Source: Plantago major (taxonomy: Eukaryota > Streptophyta > Magnoliopsida > Lamiales > Plantaginaceae). From it: a stretch of 64,000 bases of DNA. Made by a program: the position numbers and the translations under genes. Numbering within the stretch: the stretch's first letter is position 1; each line of letters begins with the position of its first letter. The notes below the pieces were generated by a model. The model was not told the origin of the DNA. It saw only the letters and a program-made list of their open reading frames with translations, and ran no database searches. The stretch is taken from contig CM048840.1 in assembly GCA_026545765.1 (NCBI GenBank), positions 54,560,580-54,624,579 on the forward strand, read 5' to 3'. This document shows positions 24,254-48,527 of the stretch, piece by piece.

Positions 24254-26016
24254 GGCCGTTTGGTTTAAAAAGGTGTTTTACTATACATAAGTTCATAGTA
24301 TTTAGGTCCGGACTAAAAAACAGGGTAATTGAAGTGGTATTTGTGTAGAAATATCATGTTTGTTAGTATTTGACGGAAATAGTATTTGATATTGAAATAC
24401 CATGTTTGGTTCAAAACATCTATTTTTGAATTTCTAGTAATGTACAGTCGTATCCCTCCCAATTTATTACAGTATTTATTTTATATATATATAAGTGTAC
24501 AACTATCGGAGTTATGCAATTGAGTACATAAATTAGACTTTAATTAAAAAAAACCAACATGTCTTCCCCAATTAAATTCAAACCCTAATTCAACTCTCAA
24601 CAAAATCAATTCATCATTAAAAAAAAACACAATATATATATATGTCTTTCTGCCACAACTAAATTACAAGTCATAATTCAACCCTAACAAAATTAATTCA
24701 TCATTAAAAAATAATAACCAATCTTTCTTCATACTTTTCAATTAAATTAAAACATCAATTCGCACTAACTCAAACTCTATTTCAACCCGAAAAATGGCAA
24801 TCCATTATTTGAAACCATATTGCTTATCGTTATATACTTCTTCCATTATTTATAACTAAATTCCACAATAAAATAAGAGAAATTTTTATTTTACACTAAA
24901 AACTTTTTGCCAACTTTGAAGTAACACCATCAACTTTTATTTTTTAGAAGTTGCACTATACACTTTATAAAAACTTTGAATCTACATAAAAGTTGGATGT
25001 ACATTAGCCTAGCACTTCTGTTTGTTAAAATGCATCATTTTTTTGTCTTCTTTGATGTATACTATTGTTCAATGAGACAATTTCATGTAAACATCATTGA
25101 AATTAAACAATACATGAGTAATGATTAAAAAATAAGGCATGCAAACAAGTACACATGCAAGTATAAACCCCAAATAGACTGCAATCTCATTATTGTCCTC
25201 CATGTATAATACTACTGAAGAAATTAATAATAAAAACACAGAATAATGAGAGGAGAATATAATGCCATCAACCAAGAGTTAAATAGAGCAAACTTACATA
25301 CAACCTTTGTGTAAGGTCAAAGGTTTTATAAAGGTTTTAGTGTAACTTTTAAAAAATAAAAGTTAATGGTGTTTTTTCAAATACGACAAAAAGGTTATAG
25401 TGCAAAATAAAATTTCTTCAAATAATAATTATATCAATTTGCACTAACTCACATTCTAGTTAATTTTATAGCCGGTCTGTATAGTATGAATGGAAATCTG
25501 AAGCTAAATAAATAATTAATTATATCAATAGTTTAACCAAATCTCAACCCATACACGTCGAGCCAATTAGTCCAGCACGTACATGTGCAAATTGTGATCC
25601 TTCTTCTTTTCGTTAGTTGCCAAGAATACAAAGAAGAAAGAAGAGTCCACAACCTTTCTAATAATTAATCTCATCATATATATCTATTATTTGAGACAAA
25701 GATAAGTTTGATTCATGATGTGGTGAATATCGACAGACAAGGATAAAGAGGTGAATGATCTAGGATTTAAAGATTTTGAGGGCTAAAGATGTAATTGCAT
25801 AAAACATGTATTTTGAGACCAAATACCATATCTCAATAACCCATTCTAGGTGGGTAATTGTAGATTGTATTTCGAATAACAAATTTTGAGGGCCAGCAAT
25901 TCCGGTATTTGATGAATTTGGATTTTCTACAGGCTTTGGTATTTCAGATTTGTGTAACCAAACGTGATATTTCAGAGGGTGTTTTTCAAATACCATCAAA
26001 AAACACCCAAACATAG
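24254..26016. mobile_element. Candidate TIR transposon remnant
   Basis: The left edge reads GGCCGTTTGGTTTAAAAAGG. The complement of the right edge reads CTATGTTTGGGTGTTTTTTG. Subterminal segments on both sides share AAATATCA.GTTTG and TATTTGA motifs in inverted order. No transposase and no certain target duplication. hAT-like is only a guess. Confidence 0.35.
24879..25416. mobile_element. Element with inverted repeats of about 110 bp
   Basis: The left arm starts GAAATTTTTATTTTACACTA and the right arm is its complement with about 80% agreement over some 110 bp (ACACCAT.AACTTTTATTTTTTA inside both). Long TIRs suggest a Mutator-like MITE, but the 9-bp target duplication is not exact. It lies inside the 24254-26016 remnant. 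Confidence 0.55.
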
Positions 26017-26310
26017 AAGCTATTCTATGTTTTCCTATTGCTTCTTTAAAAAAAAAAAAAATTAGAATTATATATATGTATGTACTATACTCCCTTAGTT
26101 CTATGTCAGTTGTCTAGTTTGGACTAATTCGCAGTCAATAAAATTTAACTTTGACTACGAATTAATCTAAAACGGTAATAGTAAAATGTTCAATTGAACT
26201 ATATAATGAAAATTTAGATTTCACCAAATAGTCATCTTATTCCAAAGGGTATTCCAAATGAAAAGACTATTTGGTGCTTAAATTAGATTATTTGGTGCTC
26301 ATTTTAAAGG

Positions 26311-26667
26311 TACTAGTAAAATTGTGCACGTGAAAATTCACGTGCCAAATAAATGAGTGTCTCATATTAAAATTAAATATGCATAACATAAACATTAGTA
26401 TAATAAATATTTAAACTTATACTTACTTAATTAGAATTCAATCATAATATAGTATGTTATTATGAGTTATTAATAAAAATATAAATTTTGGTAATTATAA
26501 TAGGTTAGAGTAGTGGGAGATGATGTGCAACTTCCTTTTAATTTTTTTCTTTTCCTTTTTTGCTTTATTTTGATAGGTGAAATTTGGAGTCAAAATTAAT
26601 TCAATTGGTCAAAATTAAATTGATTGATGTAACAACTACCTCTGGGTAGTTCTTTTTAGAATAGTAA
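26311..26667 (+). repeat. Dispersed hairpin repeat, copy 2
   Basis: Begins TACTAGTAAAATTGTGCACG, contains the palindrome CACGTGAAAATTCACGTG, and ends with the hairpin ACTACCTCTGGGTAGT followed by TTCTTTTTAGAATAGTA. It is closely similar over its length to 42981-43329. Non-coding. Family unknown. Confidence 0.85.
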
Positions 26668-26972
26668 AATTCTCTCAACTTTAAATATGATAATTCAAAC
26701 TTGTGGACTCAATTAATTGTGGTGATTAACCATGTTTGAGGTAGTGTTATTTTTGCATTTTAAAATTTACTGAGTAATGATGTTTGATATTTAAGAAACT
26801 TAAAATGTGGCATTGCCACGGGTTAGTAATAGTTTTTATATGAAACTGGATGAACTTTTGAACTCTTTCAAATGAGTAAAACTTTTTCATAAATTTATGA
26901 GACTTTGTAGGGCTTTGTTAATTTACCATTATACCCTTTTATTAAAAAGAAAAGATATTGATATTAATTTAT

Positions 26973-27217
26973 GAGTAAGTCTTCTGAGAGACGGTCTCTA
27001 GATAATTTACCTAGAGACGGACCTATATTATCAACAAAATCATCGATGTTATTAATCAAAACACCTATGTTTTCAACATTGGCATTTTTTCATATTACAA
27101 TAAGACTTATTTCGTTAACAACATAGACGTTTTGATTGATAACATGGATGATTTTATTAGTAACATAGGTCGTCTCTAGATAAGTTATCTAGAGATCGTC
27201 TCTCATGAGACTTTGTG
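26973..27217. mobile_element. Mutator-type MITE with exact 9-bp target duplication
   Basis: TTAATTTAT lies at 26964-26972 and again at 27218-27226. The element's arms, from GAGTAAGTCTTCTGAGAGAC on the left and the complement of CACAAAGTCTCATGAGAGAC on the right, pair over about 100 bp. Long TIRs plus a 9-bp duplication are the Mutator hallmark. Non-coding. Confidence 0.85.
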
Positions 27218-28171
27218 TTAATTTATTAATTGCAGCCACCGGTGAAGCTCCGACGACCACCACCAGATCTCTGACGGCCGGCGTACCTCCAGCAGCCTTC
27301 CCGGAGGTCCAACGACACCCTCGTTTAATTATAAAAATTCTTTCAACTTAAATTTCTAGAGGTCAAACTTGAAAGAAATAACATCTTATGTCATTCAAAA
27401 TCGAGTTGATGAAGATGATTCATGAAGTTGAGGATAATAAATGGAAAAAATTTAAATTCTCATTTAGATTTTATCAATTATAATAAAAATTAAGTGATTT
27501 AGGAATAACAAAATTTTCAACCTATCTTCTTCGTTTTCCCCTTTATTTATATTTTGATTTTATATATTTGAAACTTTTTTACTTCTTGTGACATTAATTA
27601 AAGTTTTGAAATGCCGCAATGTGCATCGTGCTCATTGCACTTTATTAATAATAAAATATTAATTAATTTCCTGCTCAATTTAAATTTTATATATTCACTA
27701 TATTCGTTCAATTTCATTATAGTAGTAAATCTGACCATCCAGACCCAAAATCCGAATTCGACACGGAAATAAGAAGGTCAACCATCTGAACATTGACCCG
27801 GAACCCGATCAAAAATCACAAAAATCAATTTGACTCGAACTCATCCGTTAAGATCTAATCTCGACCGTCGATTTTGTGCATGACTACTCTTATTGAGTAC
27901 GACAACTTAGTTCAAATCATTTAAAATATTTCGCAAGAAAATATTGAAATAGAAATGTATCGCAAGAATTATATTATATTATAAAAATGATAGTAACAAT
28001 AGAGAAAAATAAAAATATCATACTATATGATCAATATAAAGTACTCCTTCCGTCCAAAAAAAATTGTATATTAAGGTTCAAGCATACTTTTATGTGCAAT
28101 TTCAACATAAATATAAAGCATGAAAATAGATACTTTTAGTGGAAGAGTTTTTTTTTTTTTTTTTTTTTTTT

Positions 28172-28407
28172 GAGTATGTCTTCTATGAGACGGTCTCTAA
28201 ATAATTTATTTAAAGACGGACTTATATTATCAAGAAAATCATCGAAGTTATAAATCAAAACACCTATATTCTCAACATTGGTGTTTTTTTTTCAAATTAC
28301 AACAATTCTTATTTCGTTAACATAGACGTTTTGATTAATAACATGGATGGTTTTATTGATAACATATGCCGTCTCTAAATAATTTATCTAAATACCGTCT
28401 TAGTGTA
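28172..28407. mobile_element. Mutator-type MITE, second copy
   Basis: Homologous along its length to 26973-27217, with the same GAGACGGTCTCTA arms and an internal CAAAACACCTAT segment. It lies beside a T tract that may hold its target duplication (TTTTTTTTT left, TTGTTTTTT right). Confidence 0.78.
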
Positions 28408-28640
28408 TTGTTTTTTTAATCATGGATATGTCATGAAACATATAAAAACAAAAAATGTATCAACTTTTAGAGACCGAAGGTGTATTGGTTGGTTTTGTAC
28501 TTGGTTCGTTGTTACACGGGTGATTTGTGAGAATGGATTATTGCGGTGGGCAACTTCTCCAGGAGATTATAATTGAGAAAATTGGTGTTATAGACTAATT
28601 TTGCACCCAAATTTGTAAAAAAGACCAACAATATTTTTAA

Positions 28641-29231
28641 ATAAAGGCAAAATGATAACCGTATTGTTAAGAGTCATTATATGCAGAGCCCGTCCGTTTT
28701 TGAATCAATTGCTACAGTATGCTGCCCTGAACAAAACAGCAAGCAGTCAGTTGCCACAACGTACTACTGAGTTTGTCCTAGGAACAGATTTTATCATTCC
28801 CAGTTCAATTTGCGGTCAAACTACCTCACTTTCAGCTACAGTTGCTGTTCGGGCAAGAGGGAAGACAACGACGCCAGAGGTCAGTTCGATAAAATTAAAC
28901 CCGTCAATCCAGTGTACACAAAGCACAGTTGTTCATTTAGTTGATGGAACCAAAAACCTAGCAACGCAACCAAAATTTGAACTCCATATAGTTAGTCCAC
29001 TTACACTACAAGTCTACAACTATATCTGATCCCAGTATTTGGCTTCTACAACTTCTGTGGCAGAATCCAACTTGACCACAGAGATAGATTTCAGTACAGT
29101 TGCACTTCATTTTCATGAAGCAGATAACATAGAAGCTGCCGGTCAAGTTTACAACCGAAATATGGAAGTCAACTTGTGAACCCAGAGGTGACCATTTTCT
29201 AAACATCAGGCAGACTAGAGTAGGGTTCGAG
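28641..29231 (-). other. Probable 3' UTR of the RRC1-like gene
   Basis: Follows the TGA at 29232-29234 on the minus strand. An open frame on the opposite strand (28652-29029) has no recognisable domain and is most likely chance. The end of the transcript cannot be fixed. Confidence 0.5.
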
Positions 29232-42128
<12,897 letters not shown>

Positions 42129-42980
42129 ATTACCATGTAAAAGTCTAACTGCAAAATGAACACAAGAAACCATTAAAAACACATTATAGAGGAAACAGTC
42201 GGTCAATCTTACAGCAAATCCTTCTAGCAGTACCATATAGGCAACCCTAGTAGATATTTAAAAATCGAAACAAAGAATAGTAAAGAAGAACAACATAGCT
42301 GAAAACTATAGCATAGCTTCCCAGCAAATATAGCCATCTAACAACTAAAACCCCGAAAGCCGGGTTTAAACACCTAAATTTTTTCTTAACTCAAGGTTTT
42401 AATACTATACCAAACAATCCCCAAAAATTCAACACAACCCAGAAGAAGGTTTTTTTGTACAAAAATAATGACGAAGCAACAAAACCAGAGAAATAGTAGT
42501 AACACACGAGAATGCAGAAAACTATCAAATACGCAAAGAGCACACGTTTTCTTCTGCTGTTGAACCAAGTTGCAGAAGCTTAAGCAGGGTTCCTTGTTGG
42601 TCACAAAACCCTTGAACAAAATTGGTAGAGTACTACTGTATATATAGTAGATGGATAGAAAAAATTAAAACAAGAACACAAAAAAAAAGGCAGATTGCAC
42701 TAACAGAATGTAATTGAAAACTCACTGCAGCGGAAATAAGAATGGATCTGCAAAAAAATTGGGGTAACAAGAAGAGTTTGCGCTGATCGAGTGATTTTTT
42801 GAGTTTAGAAGAAAGATAGTGTAATGGACAGCCAAAGGATGGACAAATCAGGTTAGCGAATACTACACCATATAGATTGCGACCCGACCCGGTTAGCCCA
42901 ACAATAACGCTACGACCAATATACATAATTATAACTTGTACTAACCGTGTCGATGCCACGGAATAATTTAATTTTAATAA

Positions 42981-43329
42981 TACTAGTAAAATTGTGCACG
43001 TGAAAATTCACGTGTCAAATAAATGAGTCTCATATTACAATTTAAATATGAATGACATAAACATTATAATATATATTTAAACTTATACTTAGTTAATTAA
43101 AAATTCAATCATAATATATGTTAATTATATGAGTAATTAATAAAAATATAAATTTTGTTGATTATAATGGTGGAAGTAGTGGGAGATGATGTGCAACTCC
43201 CTACTTTTTTTCTTTTCCTTTTTAGCTTTATTTTTATAGGTGACATTTGAAGTCAAAATTAATCAATTGGTCAAAATTAAATTGATTGGTGTAACAACTA
43301 CCTTTGGGTAGTTCTCTTTTAGAATAGTA
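42981..43329 (+). repeat. Dispersed hairpin repeat, copy 3
   Basis: Same family as 26311-26667, with the CACGTGAAAATTCACGTG palindrome at the left and ACTACCTTTGGGTAGT at the right. It lies about 850 bp upstream of the annotated RRC1-like start, close to the likely promoter. Confidence 0.85.
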
Positions 43330-44884
43330 AAGATACTAGAAAGAGGATAATTCAATCGGCATAATTAGAGTACTCAAACCAACAACAATACATGCTCATA
43401 ATAGAATTTAATCGACTGCAAAGCAAAAAAAAAAAAAAACGTTCATATATTAGTTGTAATTCAAACTCAGCAGAAAACAAAATAAGGAAAGATGTTTTTC
43501 TCTAATACATTTTCCTGAAAAATCTTATTTTCCTCTATTCTTTTTTTTTTTCCACATTTTTTCTCAAACCAAATGAATCATAAGTTACCTTAAAGGGTGC
43601 AAAATTTTTTGCTTGTAGACAATGTTGATTATGGACCGTAGCAAGTTCGTGTAATCTGGTGAAAATGTCAATTAAATGAGTGTATGGTGTTCCTTCTTTG
43701 ACATTGATTTTAAACAGAAGCACATCTCTAGCGCAACCAATGGGATTCCATAATCTTATCGTTTCCTTTTTTTTTTTAGAATTATCGTTTCCGGAATTAC
43801 TCTATATTTTCCCAGGGTTAGCTTTTAAATGGGTAAGGTCCAACTTAATCGAACCCGTTTAAAACTAAAGGGTTGATTCATGTTGGTTATGGTCATTTGC
43901 ATGTATACAACCTGAACACGATAATTATTAACAGGTAAATCATCGGATAGGTGTTTACTAAAATCAACTCGTCTCACCCGTTTGAAAATAAGGCAAAATA
44001 AACTCGTTTTCAGATTCTCAATTTTCAAATTTATTTATGTTCATGAGTCTATTATATAAGCTTTTAAACAGGCCGGAAACAACCCGAACTAATCCCGTTA
44101 AGGACCCAATGGGTTGATACCCAATATTCTTATCTAGTTGAAACTATCTATGTACTCCATCCACCCCGATTGAGAACTTAATGCGTTAGGGTGGGCGCGT
44201 AATTTTAGGTGAAAAATTAAAATAAATTAATAAAACATAATAATGTATTTTTTTTGTTGGGCTGAAACTGTCCATGTTCAAGAAGTATCAACCTTCACCA
44301 ACATGATCTAATGGCGAAGGATATGTGATCTTAACTATTGCAGTGATTGGGTCCTATGCATAAGGATCTCTTCGAACAATTTCATATGGACCTCGTCGTC
44401 ATTTGTTCCATTGACTTCAGCCCCCCTCCAACACGCAATAACTATAAGTTTCCTGATAATTTCAACCTTGACCTTGAATCCACCATAATTATAAAATAAC
44501 AAATATAAGTACATATTAGAGAAATTCACTCACATCTTATAAATGATCAAGGAGGTGCGGGCATGATATCGTGTTTGCTACCCTTCAGTATAACTGGTTA
44601 TATGTGTTTTAAGTGTCCAATAAATACGACAACTAATCTACTGAATGGTTTCTCATTGACTTCCACTTGCACCTCTCATTACCTCTCTAACATTAAGGTC
44701 AAAGGCCTAAAAACAAATTATATTATTCATGGAGGCCTTATCCTGTGGCTATGCAACGACATAAATTGCATTGAGTATCAAAAAAATGGAAGGCAATACG
44801 GAGTACAATTTAATAACGCAAACATAACGCTACCTCCAAATTTTGTTAAACACGTACTTGTAAACCAAAATAGCGGTGAATTCA
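43330..44884. other. Intergenic region, no supportable gene
   Basis: AT-rich sequence with A and T tracts (43424, 43545, 43768), one half-MITE-like end near 44156-44240, and two short open frames (44335-44529 minus, 44563-44892 plus) without recognisable domains. I see no gene that I can support. Confidence 0.5.
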
Positions 44885-45304
44885 GTTCATGAGTTAAAAT
44901 TATAGTATTATTCTTAAAGTTGAGTTTCAAGGTTGCAAATATAAAATTTTTTTGAGTTCCAAATTTGGAATCCTTTTTTCTGAGGATTTTACCACAAAAC
45001 GTGGTTTGCTATTCAAATTAAAGTTTTCAAGTTGTAATTATATCATTTTCAAAGTTGGTTTAATACATCGAATTTAGTTGCCAAGTTCAAATTACGTACC
45101 CCATTCTTAGAGAATATTTCCATACATTGTGGTTTACCCTTTCACCTCATTATTAGAGTTGGTCTGAGTTCCAAATGTGCAACTAACTATTCCAAATAAT
45201 GAGCTTTACCTTTCAATATAGTCTCCAAGTTATAATTATCACATTTTTGTAGTTGGTTTGCTTGTCAATTTGCGTTTTCAAGTTAGATTGACCACATTTT
45301 TATA

Positions 45305-46569
45305 CACTACAAGAAATCCGCCAAATAGCGACAGAGGATAGCGACGGATAAAATCCGTCACTACCTAGCGACGAATCGCTAGGTTTAGCGACGGATTTGA
45401 GACGGATTGAGAATCGCTCAATCCGTCTCAAATCCGTCGCTAATTTGGCGACGGATATTTTTCCGTCGCTATTTGGCGACGGATACAAAATATCCGTCGT
45501 TATTTAGCGACGGATATAATATCCGTCCCTAAATAAGTTGACCGAATTAAAAAAAGAAAAAAATAAATTTAGCGACGGATAGATTTATCCGTCGCTAAAT
45601 AGCGACGGATATGGCATCCGTCGCTAAACTACGCAGAAACCCTAATTTATACTCTCTTCCTCCCATCACTCACTAACCCTTCCTCTTCCTCTCTCCTTCT
45701 CTCCCACCACCACTCCACCACCTCCACCCCACACTCGCCTTCCACCACCACTCGATCTCCACCACCACTCACGGATCCGGCCTTCCACCACCGCCTCTCT
45801 GCCCCACCACCACGCTCCCAGATCCACCACCAGGACATCTCCACTGCCAGCCCACCAAACCACACCACCACCACGAGATCCGTCGACCACCATCTCCGAT
45901 AAAGAAGAAAATGACACTCCGATCTCACTCTCTCCCACCACCACGAGATCTCTCCGTCCACCACCATCTCCGACCAGATCCGACGTCATCCAAGATACAA
46001 CAAGATCCAGATCCAGATTGTATATTGTATTATTGTAATTTCTTATTAATTTTGTAATTTCTTATTTGTATTAATTATTATTAAATGTTGTATATTGTAT
46101 TATCGAATATTATATGAAATTGTCGGTTTATCCGTATTGAATAAAATTATCAGTTTATCCGTATTGAATAATCGTATACAATTGTCGGTTTATCCGTATT
46201 GAATAATCGTATACAATTGTCGGTTTATCCGTATTGAATATTCGTATATAATTGTTGGTTTATCCGAATTGAATAAAATTATTGATTTATCCGTATTGAA
46301 TATTCATATAAAATTGTCGAAATATTCGTATTAAAAATAAAAATAAAAAAACACTATTTAGCGACGGATAGTTATCCGTCGCTAAATAGTGCTGCTGTTT
46401 GTTTCAGATGGTCAACACTTTATCCGTCGCTAATTAGCGACGGATAAATTAACCGTCGCAAAAAACCTAGAGACGAGCAAAATTGAGACGGGGAAGCTAT
46501 CCGTCGCTACAGATTTAGCGACGGTTTGGGAGGCTTTTAGCGACGGATTTAGCCTGTTTTTTTGTAGTG
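45305..46569. mobile_element. Short non-autonomous CACTA (En/Spm) element
   Basis: Starts CACTACAAGAAATCCGCC and ends ...GTTTTTTTGTAGTG, with ATA on each side (45302-45304 and 46570-46572): the 3-bp duplication and CACTA ends typical of En/Spm. Both subterminal regions carry many copies of TAGCGACGGAT in both orientations, the type of motif bound by the element's own DNA-binding protein. The interior has a promoter-like AATTTATACTC followed by a CT/CCACCACC-rich leader, and a minisatellite. There is no transposase, so movement would need a helper. Confidence 0.93.
46117..46325. repeat. 27/35-bp minisatellite inside the CACTA element
   Basis: About six units starting TTTATCCGTATTGAATAA, some 27 bp and some 35 bp long. 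The longer ones include TCGTATACAATTGTCGG. Confidence 0.85.
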
Positions 46570-48005
46570 ATAGTTGAGTTTATAATACCAATTGAGTCGA
46601 GTCTATAAGTTGGAAGTACCCTTTCTTTGAATAAGTTCTTCATATAGCATGGTTTAGTCTTCGAATGTAGTCCCCAAATTGTAATTATAACAATCTTAGA
46701 GTTTGTTTACCCCTCGACTTGAGTTCTCAAATGAAATTATCATATTCTTAGAGTATTTTACCACATAAAGTGGCGTATGTTTCTAATATAGTTTTACGTT
46801 TAAACGATTTCAACCATAGAATATTTTTACCGTTTGAACAAAATTTCTAATTCGGAATTATCTCATTGTTAGATTATTTTCAGATAGCATGGTTCATCCT
46901 TGCATTAGAGTTCCCAAGTTGTATACCAATTGAGTTGAGTCCATAAGTTGGAAGCACCATTTCTTTGAATAAGTTATTCATATAGCATGGTTTGGTCTGC
47001 GAATGTAGTCCCCAAATTATAATTATAACAATCTTAGAGTTTGTTTACCCCTCGACTTGAGTTTTCAAATGAAATTATCATATTTTTAGAGTATTTTACC
47101 ACATAAAGTGGCTTACGTTTCTAATTTATATAGTTTTACGTTTAAATGATTTCAATCGTAGAATATTTCCACCGTTCGAACAAAATTCCTAATTCGAAAT
47201 TATCTCATTGTTAGATTATTTTCAAATAGCATGGATCATCCTTGCATTAGAGTTCCCAAGTTGAATTATATTATCCTTACAGTTGTTTTGCCCTTCAAAT
47301 GGAGTTCTCAATTAAGAATTACTTCATTCTTAAAGTTGAGATTAACTTTTGAATTGAATTTCCAAGTTAAAATTATCTCATTGTTAAAGTGTGTTTACCC
47401 TTTGAATTGAGTTCTTGAGGAATTTATGTATTTCTTCCAATAATTTTTTCTTATAGTGTGGTTTACTATTCAAATAGAGTTCTCAAGTTGGATTTATCCC
47501 TTTTTTTGAGTTGCTTTTAACTTCAAATTGAGTTTTCAAATTGCAATGATCCCATTCTTAGAATTTTGTTTGCTTTCATGTTGAGCTCCCATGTAGGAAC
47601 AATCTAATTCTAAAATTTGAGCTTACCGTTCGAACTAAGTTTTCAAGTTTTTTTAATCTCATGTTATAGTTGATTTGTCATACGAATTGATTTTCCTAGT
47701 TAGAATTATCCCATTTTTTGAGTTGAGTTTACTTTCGAATTAAGTTCCTGTGCTTGAATCATTCCTTAATTAGAGTATTTTTCCCATATAATGTGGTTTA
47801 TTATCCTAATAGAGTTTCCAAGTTGTAATTATCTCATTCTTATAGTTTGTTTGACCTTGGAATTGAGTTCCCACGTTCGAATTATCTCATTCATAAAGTT
47901 GAATTTTACTTTTCGAGTTGAGTTCCCAAGTTTGGATTATCCCATTCATAAAGTTCGTTTACACCTCGAATTGAGTTCCTAAATTGAAATTATCTCTTAC
48001 TTAGC

Positions 48006-48527
48006 CATATTAGATTTTTCAAAATCGACCCCTGCTAAATGGTCTTTTATTTAGATTAGTACTCACAGTTCAAACGATTACAGACGATTCCAAATTTATG
48101 ATGTAGTTTGAAACTAATTACAACAAACCCAAAAAGTCAAAGATTATCTGATTTTATTTAATTTCATAATGATTTTTCTATTTTAACTTTTCTTTTAATC
48201 TTCTCCTATAATTTAAAATATTCAAAACTTTTTTTTCAATTTATATCTTATAATTGGTGTCTATGGATTCGTTTCATCGCGATGAATCCAAATACATGTT
48301 CAAAATATTTTTCGAAGTTTTGCAGATAAAGTTATATGGGATTTAATAAAAACTATATATGTAGTGAACATACTAAAAATATAAATAGTGGAAGTTATAA
48401 GATGCATTGTATTGTCAAGAATAAAATGTTCCATGACTTATTTTCCAAATGTGGAATTTACACAACCATCTCATTTAACAATTTGATTTTTTATTTTAAT
48501 ATATAAATAATTTATTTAATTAATAAT
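48006..48527. other. AT-rich flank, no gene
   Basis: Between the tandem array and the LTR of element B. No open frame, repeat or known element is evident. The last five bases, ATAAT (48523-48527), are the expected target duplication of element B. Confidence 0.5.

Larger units (their letters stand above)
24018..28640. other. Intergenic region between the Nudix and RRC1-like genes: transposon remnants
   Basis: No gene is supportable. Contents in order: Nudix promoter side, a short (ATT)n tract near 24131, a TIR-like region 24254-26016 with a nested long-TIR element, a MITE half near 26090-26220, a hairpin repeat (26311-26667), two Mutator-type MITEs, a small GC-rich island (27240-27330), and a half-MITE near 28043. 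Confidence 0.6.
44885..48005. repeat. Degenerate tandem array, period about 53-55 bp, split by a CACTA element
   Basis: Units follow the pattern GAATTGAGTTCCCAAGTT, then AATTATCTCATTCTTA, then AAAGTTG and TTTACC. They recur throughout 44885-45304 and 46570-48005 with many substitutions and small indels. The clearest adjacent units are near 47855-47990. A larger direct duplication of about 338 bp lies inside (46587-46924 and 46925-47262). Non-coding; satellite-like. Confidence 0.8.

Noticed and set aside
28652-29029. Plus-strand open frame of 125 codons downstream of the RRC1-like gene
   Set aside because: It lies antisense to the probable 3' UTR, has no recognisable domain and no repeat or codon signal that supports it.
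42633-42959. Open frame of 108 codons upstream of the RRC1-like start
   Set aside because: It overlaps the likely 5' UTR and promoter. A short segment resembling the missing SFSIT start was considered, but it lacks an ATG and a usable donor.
44335-44892. Two short open frames (minus 44335-44529 and plus 44563-44892) that look slightly protein-like
   Set aside because: No motif, no splice structure and no conservation that I can see; they overlap AT-rich repeat-like sequence.
45647-45989. Trp/Gly-rich open frames on the minus strand inside the CACTA element
   Set aside because: They are the reverse complement of a CCACCACC/CT-rich leader. Low complexity explains the frames.
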